From: Xanthomonas cucurbitae
GTDB lineage: Bacteria > Pseudomonadota > Gammaproteobacteria > Xanthomonadales > Xanthomonadaceae
Direction of reading: 5' to 3'
Assembly: GCF_002939885.1 (NCBI RefSeq)
Contig: NZ_MDED01000030.1
Coordinates: forward strand, 1 to 48,595
DNA length: 48,595 nt
Under the pieces are notes generated by a model. That model worked only from the letters and a program-made list of their open reading frames with translations, was not told the origin of the DNA and did not search any database. The translations under genes were made by a program, and so were the position numbers. Below, one piece after another: positions 42,992 to 48,595 of the stretch; position 1 is the first letter of the stretch; the number at the start of each line of letters is the position of its first letter.

Positions 42992-44044
42992 TCAATGCAA
43001 CAGATGCGTGGCATCGAGCAGGATCATCGGCTGATGGCTCAAGCGCGCGACGCCGCGGAACAGGTTGTTGGAGATGCGGCACAGCCGGGCGTTGTCCGGT
43101 GGTTCGATCTGCTGGTCGGTGAGGCTGGTGACGTCTTCCACGGCCGACACGCGCAGGCCCATGGTTTCGCCGTTCTCTTCCAGCACCACCACGCGCGTCT
43201 GCAGGTCCATGTCCACCGGCGATGCGCCCAGGTGGATGCCCAGGTCGATCACCGGCACCACCTGTCCACGCAGGTTCATGATGCCGAGCATGGCGCTGGA
43301 TGTGCCGCGCAATGGCAGCAATGGCACCGGCAGCACCACTTCCTGCACCTTGAGCAGTTCCAGCGCATAGGTCTGTTCGCCGCAGCGCAGGCGCAGCCAG
43401 CGGGTACTGCGTTCGCTGGCACGGCGCTCGGCATGGATCCTGTCGGCCTGGCCGGGAGCCAGCAGTGCCTGCAGGCCGGTCGGTGCGATCGGCGCCGGCG
43501 CGGCGCGTGCCGGTGCCTGGGGCGCGCGTGGCGGCAGCGCGGCGGGTGCCGGTGCAGGTGCGGGCGCGGTGTCCAGGCCAAAGGCCGGATCGGAATCCAT
43601 TTCGGCCAGCAGATCGGCGGCCATCATGTCCGCACTCGGGACAGCACTGCCGAAGGCCGGGTCCGAATCCATCTCGGCCAGCAGGTCGGCGGCGATCTGT
43701 TCGGGCGTGGGCGCTGCGGCCACCGGCGCACCGAAGGCCGGGTCCGAATCCATCTCGGCCAGCAGATCGGCGGCGATCTGCTCGGGCGTGGGCGCTGCGG
43801 CTACCGGCGCACCGAAGGTGGGGTCGGCATGCATCTCGGCCAGCAGGTCGGCGGCGATGACCTCGGGCGAGGCGGTCGCGACCACCGGCGGTTCGGCCAG
43901 CGCAACGTCGCTCGCGTCGCTGGCCGCCTGCAGGGCGGGCGGCTGCGCTGCTGCGGCCGCGATGGCAGGTGTTTCCACGCCGACATCGTGCAGCAGGCCC
44001 TCCAGGTAGTCGTCCAGCTCGCCATTGGCGGTGTGGTTGCTCAT
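42992..44044 (-). CDS. parP: ParP-like CheW-domain array protein with N-terminal repeats
   Basis: A protein of 350 residues. The last 140 or so (from about 210) form a CheW-like domain (LRLRCGEQTYALELLKVQEV, MLGIMNLRGQVVPVIDL, MILLDATHLL). The N-terminal part is Ala/Pro-rich and contains four copies of the core AADLLAEMxxDPxFG at residues 64-78, 91-105, 118-132 and 142-156. It follows a ParA-family gene with an ATGA overlap. In Vibrio and relatives this pair is ParC/ParP: ParP inserts its CheW-like (AIF) domain in the array and binds ParC, which keeps arrays at the flagellated pole. Synteny and architecture support that role here. A plain second CheW is the alternative. The repeats are not a feature of ParP that I know of. 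Confidence 0.8.
   Translation of the reverse strand: MSNHTANGELDDYLEGLLHDVGVETPAIAAAAAQPPALQAASDASDVALAEPPVVATASPEVIAADLLAEMHADPTFGAPVAAAPTPEQIAADLLAEMDSDPAFGAPVAAAPTPEQIAADLLAEMDSDPAFGSAVPSADMMAADLLAEMDSDPAFGLDTAPAPAPAPAALPPRAPQAPARAAPAPIAPTGLQALLAPGQADRIHAERRASERSTRWLRLRCGEQTYALELLKVQEVVLPVPLLPLRGTSSAMLGIMNLRGQVVPVIDLGIHLGASPVDMDLQTRVVVLEENGETMGLRVSAVEDVTSLTDQQIEPPDNARLCRISNNLFRGVARLSHQPMILLDATHLLH
43571..43870 (-). repeat. Tandem 81-bp coding repeats in parP
   Basis: About 3.7 units of an 81-bp repeat (the last spacing is 72 bp), each coding for AADLLAEMxxDPxFG plus an Ala/Pro linker. Units two and three are almost identical in DNA, a sign of recent expansion. Confidence 0.9.
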
Positions 44045-44823
44045 GCGGCTTGCTCCATACGCATCGCGTCATCGGCCAGCACCCATTCCAGCGCGCGGCG
44101 ATAGGCGGACAGGCCGCGGCCCTGGTAGTCGCCGCCGGTGGCGGGAACGGTCAGGGCGGCGGCATTGCAGATTCGGGTATCCACCGGCACCGCGTCTTCC
44201 CACACCACTGCACCGTAGGTGGCCTGCATTTCCTTCAATGTGTCGGTGCCGGCGCGGGTGCGGCGATCGAACAGCGTGGGCAGGATCGACACCGGCAACG
44301 CGCGGCGACGCGACCGCTGCACCATGTCGGCGGTGCGCACCATGCTGGCCAGGCCATGCAGCGCGAGCGGTTCGGCCTGGGTCGGCACCACCGCGCGGTC
44401 GCAGGCGGCCAGCGCGTTGATCATCAGCAGGCCCAGGGTAGGGGGGCAGTCGAGCAGGATGTAGTCGTGCTGGCCGGCGTGGCGGGTCAGCGCGTTCTGC
44501 AACGCCAGGCCCAGGCCGGGCTGGTTGGCGCTACGGCGTTCCAGTGTGGCCAGGGCGGCCTGTGCGCAGACATACGACAGGCCGGGGATGGTGCTTTCGT
44601 GCGCCAGGCCGGCCAGGTCGCTCGGCGGGGTGCCGAACAGGTCCAGCACCCCGCGCGGCGGCGGGTCGGACGGCACGCCAAACGCGCGGGTGAGCGAGGA
44701 ATGCGGATCGAGGTCGATCAACAACACCCTGTGGCCGAGCGCGGCCAGGCCGCGACCCAGCGCCAGCGTGGTGGTGGTCTTGCCGACGCCGCCCTTTTGG
44801 TTGGCGATTGCCCAGATACGCAT
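44041..44823 (-). CDS. parC: ParC-type ParA-family ATPase
   Basis: A protein of 260 residues with the deviant Walker A motif NQKGGVGKTTTT, Walker A' LLIDLDPHSS and Walker B ILLDCPPTLG. It lies in a motC-motD-parC-parP unit, not next to a parB, so it most likely positions chemotaxis arrays (ParC function) and not DNA. The ATG at 44823 is chosen: AAGGAG is 9 nt upstream and MRIWAIANQKGG is the usual N-terminus. One nt separates it from the motD stop. The stop overlaps the parP start. Confidence 0.87.
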   Translation of the reverse strand: MRIWAIANQKGGVGKTTTTLALGRGLAALGHRVLLIDLDPHSSLTRAFGVPSDPPPRGVLDLFGTPPSDLAGLAHESTIPGLSYVCAQAALATLERRSANQPGLGLALQNALTRHAGQHDYILLDCPPTLGLLMINALAACDRAVVPTQAEPLALHGLASMVRTADMVQRSRRRALPVSILPTLFDRRTRAGTDTLKEMQATYGAVVWEDAVPVDTRICNAAALTVPATGGDYQGRGLSAYRRALEWVLADDAMRMEQAA

Positions 44824-44824
44824 C

Positions 44825-45799
44825 TCATTGCACTCCTTCAATTACGGCGGGAACGGAACTTGTGCCGCTTTCGGTGGTGACGGCCGTCTGGCCGCCGTCA
44901 GGCTTGGCAGGCTTCGGCGCCCCGGCGGCGGTCGCGTGCAACTGCGATGGCGGATCGGGTGCGAGTGAGCCAGCCGAGTCAGCGAGGATGATCAACACCA
45001 CACGCCGGTTCGCATTCCGTCCCGCCTCAGTGCCGTTATCGGCACGTGCGCGGAATTCTCCATAGCCCACCATCGCCAATCGTTGCGGCGCAATGCCGTC
45101 GTCGGCGAACAGGTGCACCACGCTGGCCGCGCGCGCGGCCGACAGCTCCCAATTGGACGGGAACTGCACGGTGGCAATCGGCTGGTTGTCGGTATAGCCC
45201 TCCACGCGCACCCCGTTGGGTGCATCGCGCAGCACCGTAGCCAGCGTGGACAGGGTGTTGCGGGCGCCACCGGCCAGGGTGGCCGAGCCGGTACCGAACA
45301 GGATGTCGCTGTTGATCTCCACCTCGATCCACAGATCGTTGCGGCGGATGGTGATGAGGCGTTTTTCGATCAGCGGCGACAGCGTCTTGCTCAACTGCTG
45401 CGCCACCGCATCCATCTGGCGCTGCGCGCGGGCCAGTTGCGCCTGGTTGCGCAACGACACCGGCATGCGCATCTGCGCGGCCATCGACGGCAGCGAGGTG
45501 GTGTCGGTTGGCCCGGTGGTGGCCGTCATCGGCGCACCGGCCTTGATGACCGAGGGACGGTCATGGTCGGCGCCCAGGGTCTGGGTCTTGCCGATCTGGA
45601 CCGGGCTCGCCTGGTTCGACGAACCACCGAAGGCGCTGGTCAGCGCCTGCGCCATCACCTTGTACTTGCCCTCGTTGAGCGAGGAAATGGCGTACATCAC
45701 CACGAAGAACGCCAGCAGCAGCGTCATCAGATCGGCGTACGGAATCGCCCACGCTTCGTGGTTGCCATGTTCTTCGTGATGCTTGCGACGACGGGCCAT
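44825..45799 (-). CDS. motD: MotD flagellar stator subunit (MotB family)
   Basis: A protein of 324 residues. The single N-terminal TM segment carries the ion-binding Asp23 in IPYADLMTLLLAFFVVMYA, with a plug-like region following. The C-terminal OmpA-type peptidoglycan-binding domain contains VEGYTDNQP, NWELSAARAASV, GYGEFRA and NRRVVLIIL. A low-complexity Pro/Ala tail ends it. It forms the stator with the MotC product encoded directly upstream (7 bp between). A second motAB set is common in Xanthomonas and would lie elsewhere. Confidence 0.92.
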   Translation of the reverse strand: MARRRKHHEEHGNHEAWAIPYADLMTLLLAFFVVMYAISSLNEGKYKVMAQALTSAFGGSSNQASPVQIGKTQTLGADHDRPSVIKAGAPMTATTGPTDTTSLPSMAAQMRMPVSLRNQAQLARAQRQMDAVAQQLSKTLSPLIEKRLITIRRNDLWIEVEINSDILFGTGSATLAGGARNTLSTLATVLRDAPNGVRVEGYTDNQPIATVQFPSNWELSAARAASVVHLFADDGIAPQRLAMVGYGEFRARADNGTEAGRNANRRVVLIILADSAGSLAPDPPSQLHATAAGAPKPAKPDGGQTAVTTESGTSSVPAVIEGVQ

Positions 45800-45806
45800 A
45801 AGCGGG

Positions 45807-46547
45807 CTAATGCAAGTAGCCTGCCAATTTCGACTCGATGTTGCGCGGGTTCTCGCCCTGGGCGATGGCGATCAACCCTTCGATGGCCATTTCGCGCTCG
45901 TTGGTGCTGCAATGGATCACGCTTTTGAGCTTGGCGGCCACCGGCAGGAACAGCAGGTTGGCCGAGGCAATGCCGTAGATGGTGGCGGTGAAGGCCGCCG
46001 CGATGCCGTGGCCGAGCATGGCCGGGTCGGCCAGGTTCTTCATCACCGCCATCAGCCCCAGCACCGCGCCGATGATGCCCAGCGTGGGGGCGTAGATGCC
46101 CATGCCCTCGAACACCTTGGCCGCGGCCAGATCCTGGCGCTCCTGGTTGTCCATTTCGATTTCCAGCATGTGCCGCATGGCCTCCGGCTCCACGCCATCG
46201 ACCAGCATCTGCAAGCCCTTGCGCAGGAATGGGTCGTCCAGGCGCGGCAACTGGTCCTCCAGGCCCAGCAGGCCCTGGCGGCGCGCGGTATTGCTCCATT
46301 CCACGATACGCGCCAGCAGCTGCGGGCGGTCGCTGGCCGGCGGCTGGATCACCCAGCGCAGGATCTTGAAGGCGCGCCGGAAAACCGTCGGCGAGGTATG
46401 CAGCAGGATCGCCGCCACCGTGCCAACGATGACGATCACGAAGGCAGCCGGCGACCACAGCGACGAAATACCGGCGCCCTTCAACACGCTGCCGCCGACG
46501 ATTGCCACGATCGCCAGCACCAGTCCGATGATGCTCAATCTGTCCAT
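45807..46547 (-). CDS. motC: MotC flagellar stator subunit (MotA family)
   Basis: A protein of 246 residues with four TM segments, beginning MDRLSIIGLVLAIVAIVGG as MotC proteins do. It shows the MotA family signature around GMGIYAPTLGIIGAVLGLM and TIYGIASANLLFLP, and the cytoplasmic loop with charged residues (EWSNTARRQGLLGLE). It conducts ions with MotD. The ATG at 46547 is certain from homology, but no ribosome binding site precedes it. The -10 box of a sigma-28-like promoter ends only 7 bp upstream, so the message is probably leaderless or nearly so. Confidence 0.93.
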   Translation of the reverse strand: MDRLSIIGLVLAIVAIVGGSVLKGAGISSLWSPAAFVIVIVGTVAAILLHTSPTVFRRAFKILRWVIQPPASDRPQLLARIVEWSNTARRQGLLGLEDQLPRLDDPFLRKGLQMLVDGVEPEAMRHMLEIEMDNQERQDLAAAKVFEGMGIYAPTLGIIGAVLGLMAVMKNLADPAMLGHGIAAAFTATIYGIASANLLFLPVAAKLKSVIHCSTNEREMAIEGLIAIAQGENPRNIESKLAGYLH

Positions 46548-46554
46548 GCAGGCG

Positions 46555-46581
46555 GTATCGGCCCGGGCGCGGCGGACTTGA
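46555..46581 (-). promoter_or_regulatory. Sigma-28-like promoter of motC-motD-parC-parP
   Basis: On the minus strand: -35 TCAAGTCC (46574-46581), 11-nt spacer, -10 GCCGATAC (46555-46562). The predicted start point, 6-8 nt after the -10 box, coincides with the motC ATG at 46547. Confidence 0.78.
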
Positions 46582-46819
46582 TAGACGAGAGCGCCCGGCA
46601 GTGCCGGAAATCTGGCGTGGTCACAGTTCGTCGCGTGGAAAGCCCGTCTCCCCGCAAGAGAAGGGAACTGGACGGCCGCCAAGGCAGTGACAGGCCCCGC
46701 ACCCTCATCGGCGCGATAAGACGCTGCTTGCGTGTCATTGGCGCGCAACCCTTGGAGCGCCCGCGCCACGAGCGCGAGCCGGCGCGCGGAGCGGGGGGAG
46801 TACAGATCACCCTTGCGCC

Positions 46820-46836
46820 ATTACGCAGTGCGTAAT
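46820..46836 (+). promoter_or_regulatory. HigA operator palindrome
   Basis: A perfect 17-bp palindrome, ATTACGCA-G-TGCGTAAT, overlapping a possible -10 (TAATAT) 33 bp before the higB ATG. HigA proteins repress their own operon through such sites. Confidence 0.7.
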
Positions 46837-46868
46837 ATATTCCGTCTGACGTAATGAGGGCGATCAGG

Positions 46869-47147
46869 ATGATCCAGTCGTTTCGATGCAGGCACACACG
46901 CGCGTTGTTCGAAGGTGGGAACCCGCGTCAGTTCCACTCCATGCAGGCCGCAGCCGAGCGGAAGCTGCAGTTGCTGGATTCGGCGCAGACGCTGGAGTTC
47001 CTGCGCAGTCCGCCAGGCAACCGGCTTGAACTCCTGTCAGGCACGCGCGCCGGCCAGCACAGCATCCGCATCAACGACCAATGGCGCGTGTGCTTTGTCT
47101 GGACCGATGCCGGCCCTGAGTACGTAGAAATTGTTGATTACCACTGA
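46869..47147 (+). CDS. higB: HigB-type toxin (RelE superfamily)
   Basis: A protein of 92 residues with the HigB family pattern: IQSFRCRHTRALFEGG at the start, AAERKLQLLDSA, SPPGNRLELLSGTRAGQHSI, INDQWRVCFVW and YVEIVDYH at the end. These toxins cut mRNA on the ribosome. The toxin gene precedes the antitoxin gene, which is typical of hig and the reverse of vapBC. The ATG at 46869 fits the family length; an ATG five codons earlier is possible. Confidence 0.9.
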   Translation: MIQSFRCRHTRALFEGGNPRQFHSMQAAAERKLQLLDSAQTLEFLRSPPGNRLELLSGTRAGQHSIRINDQWRVCFVWTDAGPEYVEIVDYH

Positions 47148-47156
47148 GGTGTTGCC

Positions 47157-47456
47157 ATGCGACCCACCAACAAGCTGCGCGCGATCCATCCCGGCGAGAT
47201 CCTGCGCGAGGACTTCATGCTGCCGTTGCAGCTGACCATCAACGGCCTGGCGCGGGCGTTGGATGTGCCTGCCACGCGCGTCCACGGCATCGTGCACGGC
47301 GCGCGCGCGATCACTGCCGATACCGCTGCGCGCCTTGCGCGCCACTTCGGTGGCGACGCGGCATCCTGGCTTGCGCTGCAGGCCACCTACGATCTGAAGA
47401 CCTTGCCCAACCGTAGTGAGATCGAGACCAACGTGCAGCCGCGTGTAGCGGCGTAG
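47157..47456 (+). CDS. higA: HigA-type antitoxin (XRE family)
   Basis: A protein of 99 residues of the HigA family, with IHPGEILREDFMLPL at the N-terminus, a helix-turn-helix in the middle (TINGLARALDVPATRVHGIVHG), and the DTAARLARHFGGDAASWLALQ segment. It binds HigB and the palindrome at 46820-46836. GAGG lies 8 nt before the ATG and 9 bp separate it from higB. Confidence 0.92.
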   Translation: MRPTNKLRAIHPGEILREDFMLPLQLTINGLARALDVPATRVHGIVHGARAITADTAARLARHFGGDAASWLALQATYDLKTLPNRSEIETNVQPRVAA

Positions 47457-47625
47457 GTTGAACGGCCTGCTGCGTGCAGAGGCGGTTCTGCACTGCGCCA
47501 CCAGCGCGCATGCAGCAGACGATTGCGACGACTGACTTCGCCTTCTTGTCCAATGCTGCGGGGCAAGGCCGATAGTGTCAGAGCAAGCGCTCGCCGTGGA
47601 TAAGGGCATGAAGGGAGAAGGTGGG

Positions 47626-48510
47626 ATGCGGGTTAAATATCGGAATTTCTTTCTGTGGCTACTGTTCGCTACCACTCTGATTTCCGCATTCGCTGTTTGG
47701 GCGAATTATCGAATCAACCTGCATCTCCTGGGGTCTGCTTGGTCAGCAGTCGATGAGCGTTATTACGATGAGCATTTCAATGGCTACGACTGGGCGGCTG
47801 TCCACGCGACCTACAGGAAGAGAATTCCGGTGTTCGATTTTAGTCATGCAAAGACGGTCGACCTGGTAGGAGAAATGTTGGGTTTATTGGAGGCGTCGCA
47901 TCTTCAATACTTCACAGCCGAGGACATCGCGCTGAGCCTTCCAAAGAAGGAAGATCTGGTTGGGCTTCAATGGCCGGATGCGTTCGTGGGAGCCGGTATG
48001 CTGATCTCCGAGCCGCGTTCGGCCACTATGTCAGTTGTCAAAGCCATCGACCCTGGTTCGCCTCTTTATACGCGAGGGGTGCGCGCAGGCTGGCATGTCC
48101 TGCTGTCTGCCGCTGCGGCCCCGAGTCCTGGTCAGCAAAAATTAGACATTGGGGTTGCAGCAATTTCGCTGGATGGTATCTGGAGATATTTCGTTATTCC
48201 AGTTGATCTTGTTGCTACGCGCTCGACGAATCTTGAAAGACGCGATGGGCTGGTTCGTATCAATGACTTTGATCGGTCAAACTTTCGCGCTTTGGTGGAG
48301 TCGGCTTACGGCACCGGTGGAACGCCCGGTATGATTCATTGTCGGCCATTGAAGCTGACGATCACAAGTCCATTGCCCGGCAACGGGCTAAACGTGATCG
48401 AGGTGGTGAACCACTCCAGTGCGGAACGGGCGGGTGTCGAGCCTGGCGATCACCTGGTAAGTATGGGGCCGGTATCGGGACAGCCCGTCGGGACGTATGA
48501 ATACCGGTGA
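47626..48510 (+). CDS. Membrane-anchored PDZ protein, truncated S41 peptidase-like
   Basis: A protein of 294 residues from the ATG at 47626, chosen for GGAG 8 nt upstream; GTG and ATG codons at 47575 and 47608 are in frame. An N-terminal TM segment (about 6-26) precedes a region resembling the start of S41 (C-terminal processing) peptidases: DERYYDEHFNGYDWAAVHATY. Two PDZ-like segments follow (VVKAIDPGSPLYTRGVRAGW and HSSAERAGVEPGDHLVSM). The frame stops a few residues into the second PDZ, before any catalytic Ser/Lys region. It looks like a gene cut off by rearrangement, or a stand-alone PDZ adaptor. Base composition is more AT-rich than the neighbours, suggesting acquired DNA. Confidence 0.65.
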   Translation: MRVKYRNFFLWLLFATTLISAFAVWANYRINLHLLGSAWSAVDERYYDEHFNGYDWAAVHATYRKRIPVFDFSHAKTVDLVGEMLGLLEASHLQYFTAEDIALSLPKKEDLVGLQWPDAFVGAGMLISEPRSATMSVVKAIDPGSPLYTRGVRAGWHVLLSAAAAPSPGQQKLDIGVAAISLDGIWRYFVIPVDLVATRSTNLERRDGLVRINDFDRSNFRALVESAYGTGGTPGMIHCRPLKLTITSPLPGNGLNVIEVVNHSSAERAGVEPGDHLVSMGPVSGQPVGTYEYR

Positions 48511-48595
48511 TTGTCAACATAGTTGTCCGCTATTTCATGCTGCCAACTTCATGTCATCGGGTGCTTTTCTATCGTCGTTATCCGGGTTCAGCCAC

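Larger units (their letters stand above)
46548..46868. other. Divergent region between motC and higB
   Basis: 321 bp without a gene. It holds the motC promoter at one end and the higBA promoter with its palindrome at the other. The middle is GC-rich with several short inverted repeats. Confidence 0.5.

Noticed and set aside
43571..43870. Idea that the 81-bp repeats are a CRISPR or non-coding satellite
   Set aside because: They keep the reading frame of a CheW-domain protein, have no unique spacers, and the unit lengths are multiples of three.
42992..44044. Possibility that this CheW-domain gene is a CheV
   Set aside because: There is no receiver domain; the extra part is N-terminal repeats and the partner gene is ParA-like.
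47568..47575. GCCGATAG on the plus strand before the PDZ protein, like a sigma-28 -10 box
   Set aside because: No acceptable -35 box at the right distance and the gene is not motility-related.

Overview
The window looks like a high-GC chromosomal segment of a plant-associated gammaproteobacterium, almost certainly a Xanthomonas. The reasons are the FadD-type ligase plus two aconitases in the arrangement of the rpf locus (RpfB, and RpfA = AcnA), and a long run of tandem chemoreceptors followed by cheA, motD and motC as found in that genus. No database search was possible. All family calls come from reading translated motifs.

Layout. Positions 1-3772 hold an accessory toxin/immunity patch on the minus strand: a remnant toxin C-terminus, an Imm11-like gene, an AHH-type nuclease toxin and a second Imm11-like gene. 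Positions 3807-12224 are the metabolic and rpf part: rpfB (-), acnA/rpfA (-), a VapBC toxin-antitoxin pair (+) and acnB (+). An alpha/beta hydrolase with a degenerate catalytic triad follows (12359-13174, +).

From 13217 to 46547 everything is on the minus strand and concerns chemotaxis, motility and c-di-GMP. In transcription order, motC-motD-parC-parP drive and position the machinery. A STAS protein, cheY and cheA form the next unit. Then come a stand-alone four-helix sensor-like protein and seven chemoreceptors, one of them interrupted by an amber codon. A YcgR-type PilZ protein, cheW and a small secreted protein lie among the last receptors. The unit cheR-cheD-cheB-GGDEF/EAL closes the region. 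Several genes are coupled by 4-bp ATGA overlaps (cheR/cheD, cheD/cheB, STAS/cheY, parC/parP).

Positions 46820-47456 carry a HigBA toxin-antitoxin pair with a perfect palindrome in its promoter. The window ends in a truncated PDZ protein resembling the N-terminus of an S41 peptidase.

How the parts fit. Receptors would signal through CheW and CheA to CheY. CheR, CheD and CheB adapt the receptors, and five of the seven receptors end in a W-x-E-F pentapeptide able to tether CheR. ParC and ParP would place the array at the pole next to the MotC/MotD stator. Two c-di-GMP proteins (YcgR-like and GGDEF-EAL) sit in the same gene block. Sigma-28 (FliA)-like promoters are visible before motC, the STAS gene, cheW, ycgR, cheR and at least three receptor genes, so the region reads as one class III flagellar regulon. 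The motC promoter lies so close to its ATG that the message should be leaderless or nearly so.
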